Of a stretch of DNA of 64,000 nt, positions 47,901-61,487 are shown in pieces. The notes under the pieces are model-generated. The model saw only the letters and a list, made by a program, of their open reading frames with translations, did not search any database and was not told where the DNA came from. Every line of letters begins with the position of its first letter. The stretch's first letter is position 1. The stretch is from Rotaria macrura (lineage: Eukaryota > Rotifera > Eurotatoria > Philodinida > Philodinidae). The position numbers were made by a program, and so were the translations under genes. The DNA is taken from positions 124,001-188,000 of the forward strand of contig OENT01000047.1 in NCBI GenBank assembly GCA_900239685.1, in the 5' to 3' direction.

Positions 47901-50845
47901 ATGTGAATCTATGGAAGATCTACATCTACACCATTAAGTTTAGTCAGCTAATTTCATTTTTAAGCGAACGGTAAGAGTTTAGACATTTTAAAACTTTTTA
48001 TGCACAAAAGAGACTCGATCTAAGTGAAGCGACATCCTACTCCTTATATGAGCGATAAGAAAAGCAGAAAAAAAGACTTCTTACAATAATGAAAAGCATT
48101 CGATAAAATACTTCGATCTTGTACCAATCAACTATAATGCTTTTAAAACATATATTCATTTAGAAATCACTATCATCTCCAATGGGTGTTAATTTACTTG
48201 ATAATGTTTCAGCATCGAATACAAGTGGTACAACGAAACAAAAGCGTATTGGTTTCTTGTTTGATTCTTCATTAACAGCATTTTTAATGATGGGTAATTT
48301 GTCACCAAATTTAAAAACTCATGCTGTAACAATGTTTGAAGTTGGCAAATTAGCTGATGAAATACTTGTTTCATTTTTACAAGAATTAGAAAAAATCTCT
48401 CCGATATCACAATCATTGGTAAAATTTTCTGATGACGACAATCAAAGTGAAGGTGAGGCCGACCGTTATTTTTTACATGCACGTGTTCTATATCAGACAA
48501 TATCATTTTTACGTTTGAACAATGATTTATTTGACGACGATATTGGTAGTCTCGGAGTAGATTTGATACGGTACGAAAGTTTGTCTAGTCTTGATTCGAA
48601 TATTCGTCAACGCTTGATTGAACGTAATTATCATGTATTAATATCAATGGCACCTGTTAGTGCAGAAACAATTTATTCACCGTTTACTTCAATTGATTAT
48701 TTAGGACCATGTTTACAAGAAATGAATAGTGTATGGATGAAATTATTTATTTATAATATAACGAAATCAGGTCCACCATCATTACTTCTACCGAAGGGTT
48801 ATCGTTTAAATACGTTACCAAATTGTTTGAAAATATTCGATAAGTTTCTTGTTACAACATGGAATCACGAACCAACATATATATCCAATGTCAACATTTT
48901 ATTAAGTATCAATGACGCTTTACTACATTCAGCTGTACTTCTACAAGGTTTTTCATATGGATATAATAATTTTAAAGATGATAATCAACAAATTCGATAT
49001 ATACCATTCCCGTTTGAATCTATGGAGAAAATTCATGTATTAGAACAATTAACATCATCTATTGATTTACATAGCACATGTGGTTATGTATCATTGTTAA
49101 CATTATCGTCCACGAATTCTCAAGAAGTTCTATTAGATGTGAGGTAAAATAATAAAAAGCCATCAATTGAAAATCTACCATACGATTCATAATGACACAA
49201 AGTCATATGTACAGACTTGTACACAATGATTTTTCTTATTCGATAATGTACGTTGTAGCAAGTTTTAGTGAGTAATATTGAAACATCGATGAGTGTCGAT
49301 ATTTACTGATTTTTCAAGAGAACGCAGTAATCTAGATAAAAGAATAACATGTACTCTTTATTCGACTTCCTAAGGCAAAGATGCAATAATTAAGCGTATC
49401 TTATTGTATCATGATATTTGAAGAAGATATGCAGCTTTTTGTTCTAGAGGTGGATTGAAGGGTAGTTTGCGATCTTATGGGATGTCATGAAAGAAAAATT
49501 AGAATAACCAAAGCAACACGTGCTGTTTACTGACTTGACATTTCTTTTTCTTTTACGTTTTCATCAATTGTTTGTGGAAAAGGAACCGTAGAGAATGTGC
49601 ATTCTGATGGGCTAGAAAATGCAGGCATGCACTATTTGATCCAAAAAGTCTGTCAATAAAAGCTAGAAAAAAAAATCAAACTCTTCACTTTTAAAATCTC
49701 AGGGTTTTTCATTACTAGATATCTTTATAAATTCATGCCTACCATCTAGTATAATAGAAAAACAAAATTTTCACGTGGTTAGTTTTTAATCAATATTTAT
49801 TTACTTTAGATTTGGTATTCCTTTGTTTGATGAAAAAATAAGTGCGATGATTCGAAATGGCATCGTTAAAAATAAATTATGTAAAAAAGAAAAGTAAAGA
49901 ATAGAAAGAATTCTTTTTTTTAAAATAAAAATGTATTCTTTGCTGTATTTGTTTATACTAGAGTACAACAACGAGTGGAAAATATTCGAAATCTTTCGAC
50001 AAGTCTCGTAGCTTTCATTGAACTTTTTCAGGTAGGTAATGAATTTATTTAATTCGTATAAAAAATGTTAATAACAGACTACAGTATTACGATGGAAAGA
50101 TGGCTGTGTACCGATAGAGAAATAGAAACTATGCTTTTAGTTTATAAATGTCGATTCGTCGTTCATAGAATTTTACAATAGAACGATTGTGAAGAGAACC
50201 GGTCACAGTTGGCCGAATGCCATAATTTTAGATATTTGAAAGTGACATAATAGAATATAATGACTAACAACGAGAATCAATTTTCATCTTTGAACTTTTC
50301 ATTAAATCCCTGAATATTTCGAAATAGATTCAATACGATTCATGAGTACATAAAGGGTGTCACCGTGGGTGTAGTGAAATATCATCATAGTTAATAAAAT
50401 CCTCAATAAATAAATCAATCCTATATAGAGAAAGTAAATCCAAGTAATTATTGATTTGAATACAGTATTGCAGAGATTATTAGAAGACATTATCGTAAGA
50501 TTTCAACAATGAAAGGTTTCTCTTTCCATTCGATGAATCCTAACATTCAACTTCTTCTTGTTAGTTATGTTTTTTTTTTGATTAAAAAACTATCTGTAGA
50601 AAGTCAATCATGCTAGTTGTCGACGAATACTTATCACATTTTTCTTGCTACTAAAATTCTATTTCTTATGACGTGAAAATTTTCAAAATAGTGTTTTTTT
50701 TAAATTATTTTAGAAACCTGATTCTTTGTCGTGCAATATGCCTGTTCATCATTCCTCAAATGGTATTTGTTCTACGTGTTTACCAAAACAGCCGCTTCTT
50801 TTTGATGGTGAAACTCTTAAAACGTTTGACTTATCATCGAGTTAG
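44913..50845 (+). CDS. FAM91A1: FAM91A1 homologue (806 aa), nine exons
   Basis: Exons 44913-44987, 45054-45141, 45219-45295, 45344-45467, 45540-46330, 48164-49143, 49810-49893, 49962-50031 and 50714-50845 join in phase; human FAM91A1 has 838 residues. Matches include QLRYKGNL, YYDDLLRYSREHLMLFPYHL, LRLLGIGRNQYIELIN, EWN/PWN near the N-terminus, HSLYRKGLIYLDVP, GFVMNR, GDYFEVLLYKLFVS, DEHTNVVEL, RIGFLFDSSLTAFLMMGNLS, HAVTMFEVGKLADE, GPPSLLLPKG, CFGIP-like FGIPLF, and a C-terminal LLFDGETL. FAM91A1 is a cytosolic trafficking factor that binds TBC1D23 at the Golgi and forms a complex with WDR11 for endosome-to-Golgi vesicle capture. Two introns are long (1.83 kb and 0.67 kb each side of exon 6). 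TRAF7 follows on the same strand 272 bp later. Confidence 0.92.
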
Positions 50846-51117
50846 TAAAATTACAAGAAGAAAAAAGCAAATCTATTCAAGTTTTATTTTCGATTTCTAA
50901 TCTATACATTTATACATATATGCATGTATATGTATTACGATACATATTTATTTGTTTGAGTAACTAAAACATTTCCTTGTTGATTCATGACGTGTTTTCC
51001 TTTTTCTTTTCTTTTTTGTCGATTAATAACAGTGAATTTATCTTAATTTGTGAAGAAGAAAGCGAACCAACAGATATAATGAAAAAAAAGAAAAGACCAA
51101 ACTAATAAACATTTTGA

Positions 51118-54100
51118 ATGTATCTATATCTCAGAGAGAACTCTAGATCTGTTTGTATGGCTGAGACAAATCTACAGAAAAATGTAACGAATTCATCACA
51201 GGAGAATATTATATATGTCGATGAACAATCTCATTCAACCCTGAAATGTCCTGTTTGTCATCGAATATTTCGCAATCCAGTAATCACACAATGTGGTGTA
51301 AGTTATTGTTTGTATTCTATTTTCAGAATTTCTTCTACTAAATATTTTTAGCACACATTCTGTCGAAAATGCATTTCTACAACAAGTAAACAATAATTAT
51401 TGTTTTGTTAATTTCAATAGAAGTTGTTATCTTAGTTCTATGTCCATATGATCAACAGATTCTTCAAACATTTATTGATAATCATATTATTACAGAACAA
51501 ATTAATGCTTTACTTGTTTGGTGTAAATATGCATTTAAAAAATCTCAAATTACTACTAGTGAAGTAAGAAACGAGCGTGATGAACATGGTTGTCCGGTAA
51601 AAATTTCAATCATAAAAAAAAAGTAAATGTTCATCATTTTCTTTTAAATCTCTTCAACATTACATGAGCATATGTGCAAATCCAAAGAAACAACCGTCTT
51701 TCTTTTCTCAATTTAGAGAGCATGAAGATGAATGTGTTTATCGATTTGTTTCATGTCCACATGGTTGTCTTGCCAATAGTCTTCGCTACAAAGTGAGTAA
51801 ATATATTTATTCAATTGTCTAAAATACAAATGGGTAGTTTCAAAAAAAAGAAAAGATTATTAGGATCTTTATAATCATCTACATACATGTACGAATCGAC
51901 AAGTACGTTCATCGGATACAATAGTAAATACAAATGATAATCAACTACAAATACTTCAACAAGATTTAATATCTAAAATAGCACAAATCGATTTTCTTCT
52001 CACTACTTGTAAACAACTTGTCACTAGTGTGGCTACGATGAGAAATGAAATTGGTTAGCATTCAAACTTTTACTAAATAACTATTATGATTATAATCATA
52101 TTTAGATACATTAAAAATTAATCAAGAAGCATTATGTTCAAGAAATGATTTATTATTAGTAAGTATAATATGTCTTTCTATACCATGTCATAAAATATAG
52201 AAGAACTTCATTGATTGTTGAAATATAAACATTCTGGATAGATGAATGGCACATAGATTCTTAATAAACTATCGTTGAGTATTAGTGTCGTAATGAATTT
52301 CTAAGAGATGGAATAAACGGCAAGTAATCCATTATATTCATTTATGTATGAAAACACAAACAAACAATTTGTCTGCAATTACTAAAAAATCAAAGATATT
52401 CTATTTCACATTTTCATGTGTCACAAGTATTGTACATTCCTAGGTTCATAAAAATAAATTCTATTCTAGAGTGAACTAATGAAAACGAAACAAACATCAC
52501 CTATACCAACAACTATCGATGAACAAGAATCTTTAAGAAATCATGGTATTAATTTATTAGAAATTTTAATTTGAAAATTTTCTTTTACATTCTATATTAG
52601 ATAGTGAGGATGAAAGTGAATTATCAACTGTAATTCTACGTTGTAATGGAACTTTTACAGGGCATAGTGACACTGTCTGGTGTTTACATGCATTAGACGA
52701 TGTTCTTCTTAGTGGTTCAAGTGATAAAACAGTTAAAGTAAGACGAAATAAATAGTACTATATTAATATTGCTTCGTTTCATTGACAAGGTTTGGAATTT
52801 ACATCAAACCCCATACACCAATCTAGCAACATTACATGGCCATGACGAAGGTATTTTATCATTGTCTGTCAAAGAACGAACAGTATTCAGTGGCAGTGTA
52901 GATAAATCCATATTCGTAAGAAAAAATTTATTTCGATTAAATAAACTTATCTATTAGAGAGCTGGATTTTCTAGGTTTGGAATTTAAATGATTATAAGCA
53001 AATTACATCGTTTGTTGCTCATACCGGTATACAGATTTGTACTTGATGATTGTTTTATTTTTCGGAACTATATTCTATCTATTTCATATGAAAATAAAAG
53101 ATCCTGTATGTTCATTAGCACAATACGATAATCATCTATACAGTTCTTCGAATAAATGTTTGAAAGTCTGGGATATACAAACATTAGCATTGATTAATGA
53201 AATTCAAACTGACAGTCGAAATGGTTGGCTGCGAACTTTAATGCCTAAAGATAAATGTATTTATGCTGGATGTCGTCGTGTTATTAAAGTAAATAGGATA
53301 TTGAAATTTTCTAACATTTTGAAAACAATATATATATATCTGTGCAGAAGACTGTTAATGTTGAAACGTTGTTGTTAAATAAATCCCACGGTCATTCACA
53401 ATTGAATTAGAATGTAGAAATTTAATAATATAATTTTTGACAATCGAAATAGACAAATTTTTATTTGCAATAAAACATTTGAGTTCAAACAACCCTATTC
53501 ATGTGTATTAAGATATTTATATATCTTTCTAAGAAGCGATTGTTTCGTTGCATAATTGAAACGTAAAGAACGAATGCAGAATAACTTCAATTCTGCAGAG
53601 AAATCATTTTGTTTCTTTCTCTCGACCTTACATCTAAGAATGTTTCGAAACACTATGAAAACTGTTCAGCCATGAAATTATTTTTAGTTCGTCATTCGAT
53701 CAATAAGATAATGTTCATATGAGATTTGACCGAGTGATAGTAAAACAAAAAAGTCAAATACATTTTCACTTTTTATCCTAATCGATCAACGATTAGCAAT
53801 AATCTATATGAAACAGATTTTTCGAATAGAGAATGTATAGTTATAAACCGAAGCTACTTTGTAAAATAAAAATCGAAGTAGTGAATTATCAAGATGTTCA
53901 TTGAGCAATAGTCAAAGTATTCGTGAATAACTATGTAAAAAATTCAAGCAAAACTAACTATGAATACACTAAAGCACATGGCAGGCGATATATATATATA
54001 TGTGTGTGTGTGAAATCGAAGTTGGAGCTTGCAAATAAAATTGATCCACATTGAAACGAAAACATATTGTCATGCACTACTACGTGATACAAAATGGAAA

Positions 54101-56088
54101 ACTCATCAGGATCTTAAGCATAGAGGAAATAACGCGAATGATTTGTATTGAAAGTTTCGTTGAAACGTGATGCAAACAAGAGCAATCATCAAGTTTGAGA
54201 TTAATAAAACTGAGAGTAGCCAGTCAAAATCATAATGAAAATCAAACAAACTCGTCTTGAATATCCCTTTTCATGAACGTTTAATGTAGAGAGTCATTAT
54301 TTATAAAGTCACATCATAGTAAAAATAACAAATAGTCTCATCATCTAAAAGTGTACCAGAAAGAACTGGAAACTAAAAACAATGCATAACATTATTCATG
54401 TTTACAATCTATGACTTGTATACAAGGTAAAAACAATATTCGGATAGAGTGTTTTAGTTTCTATGAAAAAAATCTCAAATCGTTTTAGTACTAATAGTGA
54501 ATATAATTTCGTTTTTATTCGTATTTCAATTAAAATGATCGCCTTCATTTGTCTTCTAGGTATTTGATACTACGACACATCAAATATCCTTTGAATTCGA
54601 ATTACCAACCAATGATTCAATTTATAGTTTAGCCCATTCAGATACATTACTTTTTGCTGGTGCATTATCTGGTACCATTTATGTAATTTACAAAAGAAAA
54701 ACCATAAGAATAAAATTTTCATGAAACTTATTGAATTTTGATCTTTGCCATAGATTTGGGATATTCGAGCTAATCGTTGTTTAGAAACCACTTGCCAACA
54801 TGAAGCCACAGTTCATGGATTGTGTATGTTAAGTGCTGATAATGCCAATAAATCCAATTTAGTAAGTGCTTCAAGTGATCAAACTATTCGTGTATGGTCC
54901 ATGGATACATTCGATCAAGTACAATACGATGATCGGCACGAGGCTGAAGTCACAGCATTACATGCTAATGTACGGCATATTATGTCTGGTGCTGCAGATG
55001 CTAAAATCAAAGTAAATCAATATACCTGATGTCCCATAATATTTACAAAATTTTTCTTTTATCCTTCATGTCAGAACAGATAAATGATAAAATCTTAATC
55101 TCTTTCTCAAAAAAATACATCGTCGAATTCTCTATAAGAAATTTATTGAACTTAATTTCAAAGAAAAGAACTAAATTTTTTCATGGTTTTTTTTTATAGT
55201 GTAACTGTATGAATTGTAACAATTTCCTATTCATTTTCACTGTGGTGTTTTCGTCTATTATTTTCACAATTTAAACAGCTAGCTAGAATATTGAGTATTT
55301 TGTTATTTCGAATAAATATCAAGTGTTCTTTCAGAATTATGTATTGGTGTCTGATCAAATACTAATTTTGTAAAAAACAAATGAATTATACGAGCAGCAA
55401 CAACGAAAATAGATTCTTTCGCACTGTTTGGATTTTTATTCAAATTGAATAATTTAGTAGAGCACATTACTTAGACTTAAAAATAGAAAGATAAATTTGT
55501 TGTAGAGAAATGCTACGTAAATCGAGTCATTCTATTCATATCTGTGATAATTAGGACGAATTTTTTGAAAAGAAATAAATGGAAGATTGACAATGTTGTA
55601 ATGATCAAAACGTTGACTTAAACGAAAAATGCTAACGAACGTCAAGAATGACCCTTAGAAAACTTCGTATATATATATATATAAATAGTTAGTTGAAGTA
55701 AGCAAGACTTATCTAGTTCTAAGTGATGTCTTCTATCAAAAACTACATCCTAGCTTGTATGGGACAAATTAATTACTAAGATCAATGAATGAAAAATAGA
55801 TACGATTAATACAGTTACAGTATAAAACCAAGCAAAATACATTCGGCTCTTTTCTTTTAGATTAAAATAAATAGAAGTTTGTAGATGATTCCACACTGCA
55901 CCTTGTGAGAGAGAAATCAAAATTCTATCATTTATCTGTACTGAATTATTAGCTAAAACGAAAACTATGTAAACACTATGGAACATTCTGTATTAAGTTT
56001 TGTATTGTACTTTACGAAAAGAACTCGTTCATTTTTATTTTCTGCATAGGTTTGGGATTGTGTTTCGTCATTCGATCATTTTGAATAA
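51118..56088 (+). CDS. TRAF7: TRAF7-like E3 ubiquitin ligase (RING + WD40), 577 aa
   Basis: Fourteen exons join in phase: 51118-51297, 51352-51385, 51421-51622, 51717-51792, 51864-52053, 52106-52158, 52470-52545, 52601-52737, 52790-52915, 52975-53026, 53101-53288, 54560-54682, 54754-55011 and 56050-56088. The RING is C44xxC47...C59xH61xxC64xxC67...C79PYD, with the final Asp as in vertebrate TRAF7. A TRAF-type zinc-finger zone follows (DEHGCPVKI, HEDECVYRFVSCPHGC, HLHTC), then a coiled coil (about 165-240). Seven WD repeats start at GTFTGHSDTVWCL and end in VWDC. TRAF7 works with MEKK3 in MAPK/NF-kB signalling and ubiquitination. The start could instead be the in-frame ATG at 51157, which has the better context. 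Two introns exceed 1 kb; the last exon is only 12 codons. Confidence 0.9.
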
Positions 56089-56322
56089 ATCTCAATGAAT
56101 TTTTATTGTTATCTTAAAATATCTTTTTGTTTAATATTTTCATAAGTACAGGGAAAGAAAAGATGTTATGTAAGACGCAAAATATCAATAATATTTAAAA
56201 GTACCGAATAGTCTTGTGTGCGATGTTGTTTTTTTTGTTTCTTGTTTTTCTCATGAATTAGGAACATGTTCTTAATATTTGAATAAATGATACATGTATT
56301 GTATTTTTGATGTAAATTATAG

Positions 56323-56909
56323 ATGCAACAATTATATCTATCACCCATGAGATCTAATATATCAAAGCGTTTGATTACTTTAGTATTTTTTCGTTTGAAA
56401 AATACATCGTCATTCGTTCCGAAAGTCACACAAGAAATAAAAGATGCCGCCAAAGAACATGTGCGTGAATTACGCCGAGAATTCGATAAGCCTATTAAAT
56501 TTTCAACTAGTCGTGCAAAACACTGGGATACAGCTGATTCCATAGTTTTTAATCGTCACATTGGAAAATTCACACGACCTGTATTAATTGTTACCGTTCT
56601 AATCAATATGGTTTGTTTAGATTTAGAAGAAAAAAAAACATATCTTAAAAATCTATGCGAACTTTGATTTTTGTTTCTTGTGTTTAGTTCTATTGGGGTT
56701 ATTATCGAGAAGAAAATGACATTGATGAAATGCTTGGAATGGAGCCGTGGCAGATATTTCCGCAATTGAATCTAGAATATCTAAAAACAGCTGAAAGACA
56801 ATATCGTGAAGCTGGTCTTGATACAAGTCAAATAGAAGTAAAGAAGAAAATTATTCAAGACTTGTTTCAACCACAATTGAACGAAGATGTTCAAGTCAAG
56901 TATAAATAA
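56323..56909 (+). CDS. UQCC4: UQCC4/CCSMST1-like complex III assembly factor (169 aa)
   Basis: Two exons (56323-56610 and 56688-56909) join in phase. The N-terminus is basic and hydroxylated (MQQLYLSPMRSNISKRLI), fitting a mitochondrial presequence. The core DKPIKFSTSRAKHWDTADS followed by one transmembrane helix (about 85-98), then YWGYYREENDIDEMLG, corresponds to the KFSTSKAS...helix...IWCFLREE region of vertebrate CCSMST1 (UQCC4), an inner-membrane factor for assembly of the bc1 complex. The C-terminal 55 residues are longer than in mammals. The intron donor is gtttg, weaker than usual. An ag precedes the ATG directly, so an upstream noncoding exon is possible. It follows TRAF7 by 234 bp on the same strand. 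Confidence 0.75.
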
Positions 56910-59900
56910 ATCGAAATAAATTATGTTTTCTTTTTTGTATTTGGATTTATAAAAATAAATCTTTCACAGAATGCTGAATACTTTTATAAAGTTAAGTTGA
57001 ACTTGAAATTTTTAGTGCATACTAAAAGTTTTATGATGTATTCTCGCATAATGTTTTATTCAGCATAGCAATATTTAGCACGAGAACTTATGTATCGATT
57101 TCAGTCTTTTATAAAAACAATAAAACAGAATAAATAACCTAGACAAAACGCCGTGAGTATAAAACAATGACGTCAGAAAATTTTCATATCGTTCATGGAA
57201 ATAAATAATTATGTCAACGATAATCACTAAGGTAACGTAATTATATCGACTAAAACTAGCAGACTAGGACATGCTCTCCCCACTTCCTTATTTCACTGAG
57301 ATTCTCTTCATGGGCTATGCTTTTCGATGCATTTTTTAAGCACAGAGACAAATCTGAAAACGTCAAGATAGACTCTATGACACAAGCTGAAGATACAATA
57401 AAATTTTCATAGAGATCAGACTCTGCTTTCCCCTTCCTCTCAAACTGGGTTACGAGAGACCTTGGCAAGTGCTAACATAAATTTCTATCTTAACATCAGC
57501 TAGTGATTTTGAGCAAGGAATTATACCGCTTGAATAAACTCAATTTATTTTACAATATAAACATATTCAGGAAAAACGTTGGACAGTTATTTTGTAGCTT
57601 CAAGAGTCGTCTGCAACATGTGCTATTTTTTTTCGAAAATAGTGGTTCAATTGACAGATTTTTTAAACTGAAATACTTACAGTGGAAGTTGATATCCTTT
57701 CTTGGGTCATGCGACCAACGCTAATTTTTGAATCATAATTCTGACTTCAGCGTGTCTAGAGCATTTTAACATGGTATAGCATATAAAAATATCAGCTTTA
57801 GAAAGATAAGCTCATTCTTCACAGACATATACAATTCAATATTGTGAAGTTACGTCGCTATCAAGTGCTTTTACCTCTATGAGTCATCGATGTACTTTAA
57901 GTGCATATTGCTTCAATCAGTTGATAACGTTAGAAGCTATATTATGCGCAACATCTTAACTCAAATGAACTATGACTATACTCGGTTAAAGCGTTCGTGT
58001 CCGTAGTTTACTCTTTCGGATGAGACTTGATTTTTGTGATATCTCTTTCATGAATTCATCAGTAATGAAAGTATTAATTATTTAATTCAAATTGTTCATT
58101 GAACCAAATCTTCAGGAGATAGATCTTTTTCAATGTGTTTCAAATGCTTCTGTTTTTGCACTTCCAATGTATACACAAGAAAACTATTGACTATTCTTTT
58201 TTTGATAGTTAAATGAGATGTTTTAATGTAAACAATGAAAGGACTTGAGATTCGTACGTTAAAATCATTGTTTAGATTTGTCGTTATTTAAATGTTTCAA
58301 TCGAAAATTCAATGTTTTGGATATACAAGAACTTACAGTTTAACGAGTACTATAGAAGTATAGTACTTTCACAGTATTAAGCCAACATCATCAATTCTTT
58401 TATCCATATTCATAGTTCATTTAAACGTACACAAAAATGCAGTGTCAACTAAGTCAGTAGTTCAATCCAGTGTAACGATAATGCCCCTGTGAATATCAAA
58501 GCAATTCTTTCACAAGAGAGTACAGTAATGAAAGAGGAACCTTAGCGTTCATCAATTACATGCAAATATTCCATTGTTCATTACAAGAAGTTCAAGATGT
58601 TGACAATGTCAAATCTTCGACATCATTAATTATTATATTAATTTTTTAAATTATACTATTTCATTTTTGTACAGAAGACATTTTTCGTTGTTTTTCTTTA
58701 TAAGTGGACGTATGGATGGTGATATGGCTGTTGCAGAAAATTTTTTTCCGCGAAGATAAGTGAAAGCTCATTAAAATTGCATGGAAACAAACGGATAAAC
58801 GATATGAATTAATATCTTTTATAATTATGATCAATATTTGTTGAGTTTTTGTTTTACTCGATAAAATAAATTACATCAAGACTGTACATAATCAAATAAA
58901 ACATGATTTCAAATTCGAGGAATAAAAGTCAAAGTAAAATATTTATAATTCGATACTTTTCATTTTATATGCCTTACATACAGAAGCATTTTCAACAAAT
59001 GAACAATCCGATGGATCGAAGCATGATGACGAGAGGGAGAGTCGAAAGATATTCAAATGATTTACAATCGATATGTTTTATTGGTGAATTCAATTGTAAA
59101 ACTTCACAGGAATTTCTTCGAAGTTTCGATGAAAATGATGCTCGTCGAATAGTTTTGTTAAAACGAAAACTACATGTTGTTAAAGTTCGACCTTGTAGAA
59201 TCAATGATGTTGATAGATGACGATTTTCTTTTTCTCACTACGCTTTCATCGATGAGCCGGTTTGATTGGAACGATGGTAAGTGTATTGATTCGTTTGTAA
59301 TTCCTAGAATTTTCAAGTTTCGAAGATGTTGAAACCATCATCAGTACATTGTTATGCTTGATGTGTATTTCAAATTGACACTGCGCTCTTCGATTGATAA
59401 TATTCTGTATTTTGAAAAATGGCTCGAATCATTATCGTTATGTTTACTGTTCTGTGTTTTACAAGATATTTTCATTATAATAATTCGGCAGTATACTTAT
59501 CTTTTCATTTGTTTGTTTTTCTGTATGGTATTCTGTTGGATTCTATTTACTTGCATGGAATTTTGTCTCATTGATTGATATAATAGGAGTACATCTTCAT
59601 CATCTATAATCAAAAAAAAACAATTAGTAGTTTGCTTGCTTTCTGTTTTTTCTCTTATCATGAAAATGATGCCATACAGGATAAACAAATACGGGCTTGA
59701 TATCTTATTCTTGAAAAAGAAAATGCTTCACTTTCAGAAAAACAATGAAAATCAACGAATGACAATAAACATACTTTACACTCAATGACCCACTTTCTCG
59801 TCGCAATCTGTTATACATAACGACTGCATGCATCAGTATGACATTAATGCATGATTCAATGAAACAAGCATGATATTTTCATTTCGAAGTCGTCGAGTAT

Positions 59901-60355
59901 GAATTGATTTTCTGTATCTTCAATAATTCAAATTCTCTATGAAAGAAACAACACAATATCGTTCAAATCATGAAATATATCGATTTCGAAAGAGTATCAA
60001 AACTATTTTTGCTATTAGATCTTAATTGTGATATATTTAGAACAAATTTATTATTGATCGTTCAGAGGAAAAGATTCGAAATAGGTTGAAATAAAGTTTT
60101 TTTTTGATTATGTTATAAGAGAGAATTTTTTCAGGATTGGTTAATATTCAACACGATTAAACGTTCGTTTCTTTACTACATGTCAATACCTAATATCATG
60201 CATCAACGAGAAAACTCACATTCCATGTGATTTTTTCCAGAATACTCGAATCCAAATGATAGAAGACAGTCAATTCAGTATGAGAAAAACAAAAGTTGAT
60301 TTGGTGATATATCATCAAGATTTGAGTTTATTGTCATTGGCGCTTCTAGTGCAGA
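56910..60355. other. 3.4-kb region without a confident gene
   Basis: Two open frames have somewhat coding-like composition but no known family or linked exons: 57256-57468 (-), beginning after a plausible acceptor and containing ENFIVSSACVIESILTFSDL, and 58903-59220 (+), containing a polar segment RSFDENDARRIVLLKRK. Both are left uncalled. Confidence 0.4.
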
Positions 60356-60510
60356 TTATTCATTGTGCATGACTACATATAGCGTCTGAATGAAACTGGA
60401 CAAATAGTTGAAACTTTGAATAGCATTGATATTTTCTTCTAACACTGAAGATGAATTAGTTTTAGTCATCGATTGAATAATATCAGTTGATTCAGCTGAG
60501 TTTGGTAAAT
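60356..60510 (-). CDS. Isolated terminal-exon-like segment, unknown protein
   Basis: After a good acceptor (ttcatatag on the minus strand), the frame LPNSAESTDIIQSMTKTNSS SVLEENINAIQ... runs 51 codons to a TAA. Composition is protein-like and the splice site is good, but no upstream exon with a matching phase was found, including in the 61177-61487 segment. It may be the last exon of a gene whose other parts I could not see. Confidence 0.3.
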
Positions 60511-61176
60511 CTATATGAAAATAATATAATCAATCAATATTATTGTTTATATCAACTAATGAATGTCGTCTGCACTTATTGTAAACTGAAGACAATCGAT
60601 GCATTCGATCATCAACAGCAACGAATTTTTTTTCTGGCTGTTACTAACATGCACAATAATAAATTCAGCATGCATTTCTTAGATTTCTTCGTACTTAACA
60701 AGTAAGGTACTGTCATCAATAGTATAATGAGTACGTATCATCATGCGATGGTTATGAAACATCTATCTGAAAATTGATGACTATCAATAGAATTCTACTA
60801 GAAATTTTCTGATTATCAATCATGTTTCATGAAATTCGGTACATCTTTTGATAGTTTTGCTTGTATGGATGAAATATCCTGATGTATCTTTTGATAGCAT
60901 TATTAGTATTTTCATTAGCTTAGATATATGACAAACTTTTTTATCTTTCATCGTTGAATGTCAATCGAAGAACAAGATAAAAGAGTGTTCCAATCGGTTG
61001 CATTCTCAAGGACACAAATTGATCTATGAAAGGAAGATGCTCATAGAACCATCCTTCGATTAGAAATTTGTTCGATTTTCTTAAATCTATCTACACTATA
61101 ACAATAGGTAGAAAATAATATATAAGATTTTTAGATCTTTAAAATACCTATACGATCGAATATGATCCGAAGTTAT

Positions 61177-61487
61177 CTAGAATTTCAACAATAAATTTGT
61201 TTTGCTTGACTTGACATTGCTAATAGTTTCATCAACAGATGATGACATCTCGATAGATCGATCAATGAGTGGATCCATTTCAGGCATCGCTATGGGATTC
61301 AAATCATCATTTTTCTCTATTTTATCTGCCGAAAACTTGTCGTTGATTCTCGGATCATCATCCACCATCAACATGTCATTTTGTTCTTGATATTCTGATT
61401 GTTTAGATAGTAAAAGAAATTTTTCATGCCAAGTTACTATGAGTTCGCCATCATTCCATGCTTTAGTCAACATCACACTTGCATAAT
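61177..61487 (-). CDS. Terminal-exon-like segment, acidic unknown protein
   Basis: From an acceptor (attttaatag, minus strand), an open frame of 103 codons runs to TAG: YASVMLTKAWNDGELIVTWH, then a polar acidic tail rich in Asp, Met and Ser (MLMVDDDPRIND..., VDETISNVKSSKT). It looks like a real C-terminal exon. The upstream ATG frame (to 61617) reads through the intron. No family recognised; upstream exons were not found. Confidence 0.4.
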
